A stretch of DNA of 7,289 nucleotides from Chitinophagaceae bacterium. Its GTDB lineage: Bacteria > Bacteroidota > Bacteroidia > Chitinophagales > Chitinophagaceae. A program made the translations under genes and the position numbers. This document shows positions 1 through 6,406 of this stretch, piece by piece. The stretch covers positions 1 to 7,289 of the forward strand of contig JANYEU010000130.1 in assembly GCA_025362915.1 (NCBI GenBank), given 5' to 3'. The notes beneath the pieces are model-generated. The model was not told the DNA's origin and made no database searches. It saw only the letters and a list, made by a program, of their open reading frames with translations. Each line of letters begins with the position of its first letter. The first letter of the stretch is position 1.

Positions 1-28
1 TTCTTTTAGGGCCATGGCCCTAAAAGAA
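1..28. repeat. Perfect 28-base palindrome at window edge
   Basis: The first 28 bases read identically on both strands, centred on GGGCCATGGCCC with flanking TTCTTTTA/TAAAAGAA arms. As RNA it would form a strong hairpin with a tiny loop. On the plus strand it is followed by GGAAAGG and not by a T run, so it is not a standard terminator for plus-strand transcripts. The sequence left of it is not available, so a terminator for a minus-strand or upstream gene cannot be judged. A much smaller GGC-GAAA-GCC hairpin (37-46) and a 12-base palindrome CAATTGCAATTG (48-59) follow. The palindrome is seen directly; its role is unknown. Confidence 0.75.
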
Positions 29-97
29 GGAAAGGCGGCGAAAGCCCCAATTGCAATTGACACAGTTTAAATTACATTCCCGAATATCCTACTGTAT

Positions 98-427
98 TTA
101 CTTTACATCCTGCTGCTTTTTATTCCCTTTATACTGATTTCTTGGCTGGTTCAACGCTACTTGTCCAGTAGCCGTTGTAAGCGAATTATTGATGGATACA
201 ATACTGTTTCACCTTGTAATCTTGTAAATGTCGCCTACTACCAAGGTTGATGGTGTGCCGCTAATGGTTGCTCCCTTATAAATATATAGTGGTATAGTTC
301 CCATGTCTACTATCGTGCTTCCAATATTCACCCGAACGTTCAATGCACTTGAGCTTGCCTTTATTACTTTATTGAGGGTTTTAATCACCTTCGGCGTAAG
401 CACTATCGTAATGCCATGGAAGCCCAA
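98..427 (-). pseudogene. Possible decayed short gene with in-frame TGA
   Basis: On the minus strand a frame runs from a TTG at 427 to a TGA at 211-209 (72 residues, from MGFHGITIVLTPKV to GDIYKITR). The same frame then stays open for 36 more codons, beginning NSIVSINNSLTTATGQ, to a TAA at 100-98. Upstream it is closed by a TGA inside the 448-473 hairpin. The translation is not low-complexity and resembles a soluble, beta-rich protein, but I recognise no family. AAAGGA lies directly against the TTG, too close for a normal ribosome site, and there is no ATG near the 5' end. It may be the 3' remnant of a larger gene cut by the hairpin repeats and a nonsense mutation, a real 72-residue protein, or chance. 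Confidence 0.25.
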
Positions 428-447
428 TTCCTTTATATTATCGGGGT

Positions 448-473
448 ACCATCATCAAAAATTTGATGATGGT
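448..473. repeat. Perfect inverted repeat, 12-bp arms, 2-base loop
   Basis: ACCATCATCAAA at 448-459 is followed by AA and its exact reverse complement TTTGATGATGGT at 462-473. It is the first of three hairpins packed into about 110 bases of non-coding DNA upstream of pta. There is no T run directly after it on the plus strand. It resembles a REP-type intergenic palindrome; that class assignment is inferred. Confidence 0.7.
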
Positions 474-481
474 GGGTATAT

Positions 482-511
482 ATTTGGCAATTTACAAAAA
501 AGTTGCCAAAT
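482..511. repeat. Inverted repeat, 9-bp arms around an A-rich loop
   Basis: ATTTGGCAA at 482-490 pairs perfectly with TTGCCAAAT at 503-511 across a 12-base loop that can partly zip further (T-G, T-A, T-A). It lies 8 bases after the previous hairpin. The matching spacing and style suggest that the hairpins belong to one composite repeat element. Confidence 0.6.
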
Positions 512-541
512 CATCGCTCCACACGTCACTACCATTTTTTT

Positions 542-555
542 TCTGGTGTGCCAGA
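542..555. repeat. Short hairpin TCTGG-TGTG-CCAGA
   Basis: A 5-bp perfect stem (542-546 with 551-555) closes a 4-base loop, preceded by a run of Ts at 534-542. It is followed by TTCGAAATGACG at 562-573, which resembles intergenic repeat sequence I associate with Bacteroidota genomes; that is a recollection and not a search. Alone it is too short to be significant. It is listed because it is the third hairpin in a row. Confidence 0.35.
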
Positions 556-660
556 TGAACAATTCGAAATGACGGGGAGAGCTAAGCGATTTTAGCATCC
601 TTACCCATTTATCAATAGTATTATCTGATTAGTAGAAGTATTTTTTATGATTATTGTCAG

Positions 661-690
661 TTGTAGATTTATACCTAATAACCATCTTTG
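661..690 (+). promoter_or_regulatory. Candidate Bacteroidota-type promoter for pta
   Basis: TTG at 661-663 (a -33-like box) is followed after 19 bases by CATCTTTG at 683-690, one mismatch from the Bacteroidota -7 consensus TAnnTTTG. Transcription would begin near 695-698, leaving a leader of about 45 bases before the pta ATG. Spacing and leader length fit; the mismatch at the first T lowers certainty. Confidence 0.4.
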
Positions 691-742
691 CGAAGGGAAG
701 AAATAATATCTTCTGCAACCAATATTTCAATTACTTTTAATC

Positions 743-2830
743 ATGAGCAATGCAATTTATATAGCAACCAACCAACCGGATAGTGGGAAATCGGTGGTGG
801 CACTCGGCTTATTGAACATGCTTTCTGGCAAAACAAAGAAGGTGGCGTATTTTAAACCCATCATCTACCGCCCCAACGAAAATGAAATGGATTATCATAT
901 CCAGATGATTGCCTCCCATTTTAAACTGACTACTCCCTATAGGGATATGTTCGCTTTTACACGCGATGAAGTGCTGCAACACAGGGCGGCGGGCAATGAT
1001 GCTTTTGTAATAGATACCATCATTGAAAAATTTAAACACCTGGAAGAAAACTATGACTTTGTAGTGGTGGAAGGAACGGACTTTTTGAAGGATGGTGTAT
1101 CGTACGACTTTGATGCGAACATTGAGATAGCAAAAAACCTAGGCATCCCTGTAATAATATTGATTAGTGCCGATAAGACTGACAATGAAACGGTTACGAA
1201 TAGTTTGTTGGCTGTTTGTAAAAGTTTTAACGATAAGGATATTCAGGTATTGGCAGCCATTGTAAATAAAACCAATCCTGATGCCATAGAATTGTTGCGG
1301 AAAGTATTGGAAGAACAACTACCCAAAGATTTATTGCTCAGCATCATTCCCAGTAATAAGGATTTGGATAACCCAAGCATGAAAGAAATAGCCAATGCGA
1401 TTGGTGGCAAAGTGATATTGGGGCAGGAAAATCTGAATAACCAAGTGGATCATTCGATAGTAGGTGCGATGCAATTGAGAAATTTATTGTTGCGCCTACA
1501 ACCAAACACCTTGATAGTAACACCCGGCGATAGGGGCGACATAATTATTGCTGCGATGCAGGCAAACATCTCATCCAATTATCCAAAAGTGGCAGGATTG
1601 ATACTTACGGGAGGACTGGAACCGGAAGAACCGATACTTAGATTGATAGAAGGTTTGGAAACGGTGGTGCCGGTGGTGCAGGTGCAAACAGGTACGTTTG
1701 AAACGGTGACCAATGTAAGCAAAACGCCATCGCGGATAAGTATGGACAACAGCCGGAAGATACAACTTGCGATAAATACCTTTGATAAATACATTAATGT
1801 GGCGGGGCTGGAAGAAAAAATAAAGACTTTCCATACGTCTGGCATTACGCCACACATGTTTCAATACCAATTGGTGAAAAGGGCAAAGAGCCACAAAAAA
1901 CATATTGTATTGGCAGAAGGAAATGACGATAGGATATTGACAGCCGCCACAAGACTGTTGCAACAGGATATTGTGCGATTGACAATATTGGGTGATAGGG
2001 AAGAAATAGAAATGGCACTGCGGAGATTGAACCTAAACTTCCCTTCGGAAAATGTGGAGATTATAAACCCATTGAAATCTGCGTCCTTTAATCATTACGC
2101 AGAAACCCTTTTTGAATTGAGAAAGGCGAAAAATGTAACGCTGGAAATGGCGAGGGATATGATGGCTGATGTTTCTTATTATGGCACCATGATGGTTTAC
2201 TTAGGCGATGCGGATGGGATGGTTTCTGGTGCGGTTCATACCACCCAACACACCATTAGACCTGCATTGCAATTTGTGAAGACAAAGCCCGGCATCAATA
2301 CCGTTTCCTCCGTATTCTTTATGTGCTTGGAAGATAGGGTTTGTGTGTTTGGCGATTGCGCAGTGAACCCAAATCCTACTGCGGCACAGTTAGCTCAGAT
2401 TGCTATATCTGCTGCTGAGAGTAGTATTGCGTTTGGCATAGAACCATTGGTGGCCATGCTTTCCTATTCGTCCGGCACCAGTGGGGTGGGGGAGGATGTG
2501 GACAAGGTGATGGAGGCAACTGCCTTGATCAGGAAACTAAAGCCTGAACTAAAAGTGGAAGGCCCCATACAATATGATGCGGCAGTTGACCCTTCGGTAG
2601 GGAAACAAAAGATGCCGAACTCGCCAGTGGCTGGTCAGGCAAGTATATTGATATTTCCGGATTTGAATACGGGAAATAATACATATAAAGCGGTGCAAAG
2701 GGAAACGGGTGCATTGGCAATTGGGCCAATGTTGCAAGGATTGAACAAACCAGTAAACGATTTGAGCAGAGGTTGCACCATTGAAGATATATTTAATACG
2801 GTGGTGATAACCGCCATACAAGCGCAGTAA
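743..2830 (+). CDS. pta: Phosphate acetyltransferase, long three-domain form
   Basis: Transfers the acetyl group between acetyl-CoA and phosphate to give acetyl phosphate and CoA in the cytoplasm; with acetate kinase it yields ATP and acetate. The 695 residues match the long bacterial Pta type. A P-loop-like N-terminal domain (about 1-210, with PDSGKS at 12-17) resembles dethiobiotin synthetase. A DRTGG domain follows, with PGDRGD at 261-266. The catalytic PTA_PTB domain runs from about 370 to 690. Catalytic-domain landmarks include HIVLAEG at 387-393, GDADG at 488-492, SYSSGTSG, SPVAG and a C-terminal LSRG whose Ser675 and Arg676, with Asp682, correspond to the CoA-site and catalytic Ser/Arg/Asp of characterised enzymes. 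The ATG at 743 puts the family's IYIAT start right after MSNA. No strong Shine-Dalgarno is visible. ackA follows 86 bases later. Confidence 0.97.
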   Translation: MSNAIYIATNQPDSGKSVVALGLLNMLSGKTKKVAYFKPIIYRPNENEMDYHIQMIASHFKLTTPYRDMFAFTRDEVLQHRAAGNDAFVIDTIIEKFKHLEENYDFVVVEGTDFLKDGVSYDFDANIEIAKNLGIPVIILISADKTDNETVTNSLLAVCKSFNDKDIQVLAAIVNKTNPDAIELLRKVLEEQLPKDLLLSIIPSNKDLDNPSMKEIANAIGGKVILGQENLNNQVDHSIVGAMQLRNLLLRLQPNTLIVTPGDRGDIIIAAMQANISSNYPKVAGLILTGGLEPEEPILRLIEGLETVVPVVQVQTGTFETVTNVSKTPSRISMDNSRKIQLAINTFDKYINVAGLEEKIKTFHTSGITPHMFQYQLVKRAKSHKKHIVLAEGNDDRILTAATRLLQQDIVRLTILGDREEIEMALRRLNLNFPSENVEIINPLKSASFNHYAETLFELRKAKNVTLEMARDMMADVSYYGTMMVYLGDADGMVSGAVHTTQHTIRPALQFVKTKPGINTVSSVFFMCLEDRVCVFGDCAVNPNPTAAQLAQIAISAAESSIAFGIEPLVAMLSYSSGTSGVGEDVDKVMEATALIRKLKPELKVEGPIQYDAAVDPSVGKQKMPNSPVAGQASILIFPDLNTGNNTYKAVQRETGALAIGPMLQGLNKPVNDLSRGCTIEDIFNTVVITAIQAQ

Positions 2831-2841
2831 ATAAGTTTCAG

Positions 2842-2893
2842 GTTACTGGTTACAAGTTACTGGAACCAAGTAACCTGTAACCAGTAACTTTTT
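2842..2893 (+). terminator. Terminator-like hairpin between pta and ackA
   Basis: GTTACTGGTTACA (2842-2854) pairs with TGTAACCAGTAAC (2876-2888). One A-C mismatch follows, and then six more pairs (GTTACT 2856-2861 with AGTAAC 2869-2874) close a 7-base loop. TTTTT follows at 2889-2893. Structurally this is a Rho-independent terminator, but it lies inside a gene pair usually co-expressed. It may be a partial terminator that lowers ackA relative to pta, an mRNA-stabilising hairpin, or a dispersed intergenic palindrome. The arms are built from near-repeats of GGTTACT/GGTTACA, which favours the repeat explanation. Confidence 0.55.
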
Positions 2894-2916
2894 AAATAAT
2901 TCATAATTAAGGACTG

Positions 2917-4116
2917 ATGAAGATTTTTGTAATAAACTGTGGCAGTAGTTCCATCAAATACCAATTGATAACCATGCCCGAAGCCACACTTGTTTGTAGT
3001 GGATTGGTAGAAAGGATTGGTACCGATGAGAGTGTACTGATACATAAGGTGTTTTGGGGCAATGAGCCAATAGTATTAAAAAAACAAATAGGCAATGTGG
3101 ATCATGGTGGTGCATTGGCAGCCGTGGTAGAGGTGATGATGGATAAGGATTCTGGTGTTATTTCTTCTCCGGAAGAGATTGATGCCATAGGGCATCGCGT
3201 TTTGCACGGGGGCAGGATATTTACAGAAATTATTAAAATTGATGAAGCAGTAAAGGCACAGATAAAGAAATTATTCCCGCTGGGGCCATTGCATCTGCCT
3301 GCTAATCTTACTGGTATTGAAGTGGCGGAAGCGTTGTTTCCATCGGCAAGGCAGGTGGCTGTGTTTGATACTGCCTTTCACCAAACAATGCCGCCCGTTG
3401 CTTACAGATATGCTGTCAGTAATGACTATTACGAAAATAATGGGGTGAGGGTTTATGGTTTTCATGGCACAAGCCACAAATATGTATCGGCCAAAGCAGC
3501 CGCTTATTTGGGTAATCCGACTGCCAGGATAATAACGATACACTTGGGCAATGGCTGTAGTATGGCTGCCATCAATGCAGGAAAGTGCATGGATACGTCT
3601 ATGGGTTTGGGACCATTGAGTGGTTTGATAATGGGTACAAGGTGCGGCGATATTGACCCATCGGTCATCTTTCATATTATAGAACGCACGGGTATATCGT
3701 TGACAGAATTGCAGGATGTATTGAATAAAAAGAGTGGTATGTTGGGTTTGTGCGGGCTTAGTGATATGCGGGATATAAAAGCAGCGATAAAGAATGGGGA
3801 TGATGCCGCAGCATTGGCTTATGATATGTATGCCTATAGGATAAAGAAATATATAGGGTCTTACATTGCCATATTAAATGGGCTGGACGCAATAGTTTTT
3901 ACTGGGGGAATAGGGGAGAACGATAGCGCCATGCGGGCATTGTCATTAAAGGACATGGAGTTTCTGGGTATCACTTATAATGAAAGTAATGCAAGGCATT
4001 CTTCGGAAGGTATTACTCAATATCAGGATGCTGGTGCCAAGATAAAAGTATTGGTTGTGCCTACCAATGAAGAACTGCAGATTGCAAAAGAATGTTATGG
4101 GTTATCGAATGGGTAA
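2917..4116 (+). CDS. ackA: Acetate kinase
   Basis: Catalyses reversible phosphoryl transfer between acetyl phosphate and ADP, giving acetate and ATP; a cytoplasmic ASKHA-fold enzyme. The 399 residues match the usual length. Visible motifs in order are NCGSSSIK at 7-14 (Asn7, Ser10, Ser12, Lys14 of the phosphate site), GHRVLHGG with Arg94, FDTAFHQTMP with Asp151, YGFHGTSHKYVS with His183, HLGNGCS, the MGTRCGDIDPS segment with Arg242, FTGGIGEN for the nucleotide, and PTNEEL near the end with Glu385/386 at the metal-site position. Every expected catalytic residue is present. AAGGA at 2909-2913 lies only 3 bases before the ATG and may help initiation. Cys8 replaces the common Ala, a mild variant. 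The gene pairs with pta upstream. Confidence 0.98.
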   Translation: MKIFVINCGSSSIKYQLITMPEATLVCSGLVERIGTDESVLIHKVFWGNEPIVLKKQIGNVDHGGALAAVVEVMMDKDSGVISSPEEIDAIGHRVLHGGRIFTEIIKIDEAVKAQIKKLFPLGPLHLPANLTGIEVAEALFPSARQVAVFDTAFHQTMPPVAYRYAVSNDYYENNGVRVYGFHGTSHKYVSAKAAAYLGNPTARIITIHLGNGCSMAAINAGKCMDTSMGLGPLSGLIMGTRCGDIDPSVIFHIIERTGISLTELQDVLNKKSGMLGLCGLSDMRDIKAAIKNGDDAAALAYDMYAYRIKKYIGSYIAILNGLDAIVFTGGIGENDSAMRALSLKDMEFLGITYNESNARHSSEGITQYQDAGAKIKVLVVPTNEELQIAKECYGLSNG

Positions 4117-4134
4117 TGGTATTGATTAGGCTCA

Positions 4135-4142
4135 TATCTTTG
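4135..4142 (+). promoter_or_regulatory. Perfect TAnnTTTG box just after ackA
   Basis: TATCTTTG matches the Bacteroidota -7 consensus exactly. It begins 19 bases after the ackA stop and ends 54 bases before the ATG at 4197, a leader length like that proposed for pta. No good TTTG/TTG -33 box lies at the expected distance, so the evidence is the -7 box alone. If real, it separates the downstream membrane gene from ackA transcription and argues for the 4197 start. Confidence 0.4.
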
Positions 4143-4196
4143 GATACGATAATCTTGCAGTTTATACTCAAATGTATCACAAGTAATAGCAGTATC

Positions 4197-5216
4197 ATGA
4201 TTGTAGGCAAAATAAATAAAATTCAATTTCAATTGCAAGGGGCAATAAACTATTTAAACATAGGGCTCATGCTATTGAGTCTTGTTGCTGCCTATATAAT
4301 TCCTTTTGAATTATTTTTATTTTCTTATGCAGTACTTGGACCATTACACTACCTAACGGAGATTTCATGGCTTGATAAAAAGAATTTCTTTGTTAAATCT
4401 AAAACAGATATTGTATTACTAGTACTCTTGGTTTTACTTGTTTCCATTGCAAAGTTTGATAATAAGTCCAGTGCCAATTTGTTCTACACAAACTTTGTAT
4501 TCTTGGCTTTTGCCTATGCCCTGATGGTTTTGTTTGTGAATGATACACAAACAAAAATTATTTTTTCTGTGGGTATTTTTTTAGTTACAGTGCTATTGGG
4601 ATTTAATAATTACAATGGCCTTCCTTTTTTATTGTTTGCTGTCTGGTTACCAACCATCATCCATGTATATGTGTTCACGGGAATCTTCATCTGTTTCGGA
4701 GCATTAAAGAGTAGGAGTGTTTCGGGACTTCTTTCAGTTTTGGTATTCCTTCTTTGTGGAGTTATATTTTTCTTATTTACACCAGATAACATTGGTATGC
4801 CTATAACAAATTATGGGAAAGGGGCATATTCTTTTTTTAGTTTTATCAATATATCCCTTTATAAATTATTTGGATTTGGCATTCTTAAAAAGACCGACAA
4901 CTTATTATATACTGCACCTAAGGCATTGGCAGTAATGCGCTTTATTGCCTTTTCATACACCTATCATTATCTAAACTGGTTTTCTAAAACTTCTGTCATC
5001 AAATGGAATGAGGTATCAAAAAGGAGAATGGTGGTTATACTAGTTTGCTGGATTGCTGCTGTGTTGCTATATGCCATTAGTTATAAGGTAGGGTTTTATG
5101 CACTTTTCTTATTGAGTATGCTTCATGTATTCCTAGAATTTCCGTTAAACCATCAAACGTTTATTGGTGTAGGAAAAGAGTTATCGAGCATGTTCAATAA
5201 AAGAAGTACTCAATAA
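4197..5216 (+). CDS. Polytopic membrane protein with conserved-looking His, unknown family
   Basis: 339 residues from the ATG at 4197, with about eight or nine predicted membrane segments (near 18-42, 72-86, 96-114, 120-136, 143-168, 178-195, 244-256, 278-296, 298-315). I do not recognise a named family. Histidines lie at or inside membrane edges: His51 in GPLHYLTE, His156 in PTIIHVYVFTG, His257 in TYHYLNWFSK, His310 and His319 in LHVFLEFPLNH. Two form HxxxE motifs (51-55, 310-314). Such spacing occurs in integral-membrane metal enzymes, including Brp/Blh carotene dioxygenases and desaturase-like proteins, but this is only a resemblance. The start is uncertain: the frame opens at ATG 4092 inside ackA, and ATG 4116 overlaps the ackA stop as TAATG. 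4197 is preferred because the TATCTTTG box lies upstream of it. The 3' end faces the minus-strand operon across 27 bases with no obvious hairpin. Confidence 0.8.
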   Translation: MIVGKINKIQFQLQGAINYLNIGLMLLSLVAAYIIPFELFLFSYAVLGPLHYLTEISWLDKKNFFVKSKTDIVLLVLLVLLVSIAKFDNKSSANLFYTNFVFLAFAYALMVLFVNDTQTKIIFSVGIFLVTVLLGFNNYNGLPFLLFAVWLPTIIHVYVFTGIFICFGALKSRSVSGLLSVLVFLLCGVIFFLFTPDNIGMPITNYGKGAYSFFSFINISLYKLFGFGILKKTDNLLYTAPKALAVMRFIAFSYTYHYLNWFSKTSVIKWNEVSKRRMVVILVCWIAAVLLYAISYKVGFYALFLLSMLHVFLEFPLNHQTFIGVGKELSSMFNKRSTQ

Positions 5217-5243
5217 CCCTTTAATACTGACAATTGGTAATGA

Positions 5244-5981
5244 CTAAATCCTGTTGAAATATTCTGTACCCATTATTTTATCCTTTGCCCTCAAAAGTCC
5301 CCTTACAATAAGAAACTGATAGGTTCCATAAGAAAAGGCACTGATACAATCAACCCAGGTCTGCTTTCTGTGGAAGTAATAAAGACTGGTGTCAAACAAT
5401 AAATTAGCCAGAATAAGCAAGGCGACTGCTGTAAGGGCAAACTTGAAATTGAAAGCTTTATTGTTAAAAAAGATATTAAATATTGTTGCTGCCAATACCG
5501 CCATGGCAGTAGCATACATATAGGTAAGTGGTTTCTTTGTTAATGTAAGATTATGGCTACTGGCAAAGTATTCTAAAACAACTATATAAATCATTAATCC
5601 AACTAAAGAAATAAAAACCGCAGTTTTGCTACTGGCAAATGAAAGATATTCAAGCTTGTGGAGTTGGATTGCATAAAAAATAAAGGATAGCCCATAACAG
5701 GCCAATCCAGTCCATTGATACAAGGGTGAATAGCTGATGGTTAAATAGTCGCCAAGGCATGATGCTATCATGGCAGCAATAATAAATAAGTGATTTCGAG
5801 AAATGAATTGTTGAAAGAAAATTAAAAACAAGATTGGCATCAGTGTTGGTCTTGAGTAAATCCTTAATGTGTAATTACGGTAATATAAAAAGTAGCACTC
5901 AAGCAATAAGGTAATGAAATAAATACCAATTACAATGTTTTGTAAAAGTCCATTTCTGAGTATGTCTAATATTTTTTTCAT
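5244..5981 (-). CDS. YhhN/TMEM86-family membrane protein (lysoplasmalogenase-like)
   Basis: 245 residues, with seven or eight hydrophobic helices. It matches the YhhN family by pattern. SRPTLMP at 43-49 equals the family's TKPLLMP-type segment. ASCLGDYLT carries Asp78 in the conserved LGD motif. A YGLSFIFYAIQ helix follows, FDTSLYY carries Asp197 as the second conserved acidic position, and a final SYGTYQFLIVRGLL helix resembles the end of E. coli YhhN. Animal TMEM86 members hydrolyse the vinyl-ether bond of lysoplasmalogens; the bacterial substrate is usually unknown, so enzyme activity here is inferred. It is the last gene of the minus-strand operon, 44 bases after the 126-residue gene. The ATG at 5981 is followed by AAAAAA and has no clear ribosome site. 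An alternative is a divergent YhhN paralogue with another lipid role. Confidence 0.78.
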   Translation of the reverse strand: MKKILDILRNGLLQNIVIGIYFITLLLECYFLYYRNYTLRIYSRPTLMPILFLIFFQQFISRNHLFIIAAMIASCLGDYLTISYSPLYQWTGLACYGLSFIFYAIQLHKLEYLSFASSKTAVFISLVGLMIYIVVLEYFASSHNLTLTKKPLTYMYATAMAVLAATIFNIFFNNKAFNFKFALTAVALLILANLLFDTSLYYFHRKQTWVDCISAFSYGTYQFLIVRGLLRAKDKIMGTEYFNRI

Positions 5982-6025
5982 AATGTGCGTTTGTGCAAGT
6001 TTAGTTCATTTCTACATAAATCATA

Positions 6026-6406
6026 TCAACCTTCCGTATCATCCTTGGTGTGGGATTGATAAAAAGCCTTATTTATTATCCATCCCAAAACAAAAGGAAA
6101 TGGGCTAAACATTCCCGGCACTATGATATAATACTCATTGAGAAAATCTAAGGCAGGAATTTTAAGTAGTATATATATCAGTAATAGGATGGCATATATT
6201 TTAGAAAATAGTAAAAATAGCCTTATGTCACTACTAACCCACAAACCATAAAAGCCAAGCCCTATCTGCAATATCAAATCTAATTTGATAATTATATGCA
6301 TCGTCATTGTAGGAAGTAGGTGAACTTCCGGTTTTAAAATAACCAAAAACATCAAGACCAGCATATTAAGAACCATGCACACCCAAAATATACTATCCTT
6401 TCGCAT
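6026..6406 (-). CDS. Small four-helix membrane protein, probable exosortase partner
   Basis: 126 residues with hydrophobic segments near 6-24, 41-57, 62-82 and 95-113, and a charged C-terminal tail (HTKDDTEG). I see no catalytic motif or signal peptidase site. Its ATG lies inside the end of the exosortase gene, overlapping it by 14 bases in another frame (AATGCGAAAGGATAG), so the two are very likely translationally coupled. Several Bacteroidota exosortases are known to have a small membrane protein encoded next to them (for example the XrtF-associated protein). This gene fits that position and size, but assignment to a named associated family needs a profile search. It may stabilise the exosortase or bind its substrates. 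Confidence 0.75.
   Translation of the reverse strand: MRKDSIFWVCMVLNMLVLMFLVILKPEVHLLPTMTMHIIIKLDLILQIGLGFYGLWVSSDIRLFLLFSKIYAILLLIYILLKIPALDFLNEYYIIVPGMFSPFPFVLGWIINKAFYQSHTKDDTEG

Larger units (their letters stand above)
428..742. other. Non-coding stretch upstream of pta
   Basis: These 315 bases contain no convincing gene on either strand. They hold three hairpins (448-473, 482-511, 542-555), a weak GCTAA/TTAGC stem at 581-596, and a candidate pta promoter at 661-690. A plus-strand open frame covering 303-572 runs straight through the hairpins, has no family resemblance and is judged spurious. Confidence 0.6.

Noticed and set aside
303..572. Plus-strand open frame of 89 codons
   Set aside because: It runs through three hairpin repeats, has no recognisable domain and partly mirrors the minus-strand frame; most likely chance.
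1571..1963. Minus-strand open frames within pta and ackA (for example 1571-1963 and 3271-3675)
   Set aside because: They are antisense shadows of strongly conserved enzymes and have no independent support.
2842..2893. Riboswitch or structured ncRNA between pta and ackA
   Set aside because: The region is a simple hairpin with repetitive arms and no additional helices; a terminator-like or repeat element explains it better.
4197..5216. Naming the membrane protein a carotene dioxygenase (Brp/Blh)
   Set aside because: The membrane-edge histidines are reminiscent, but the characteristic family motifs are not clearly visible, so a functional name is not justified.
5217..5243. Bidirectional terminator between the converging genes
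   Set aside because: Only 27 bases are present and no stem with a T run can be formed beyond a short CAATTG palindrome.
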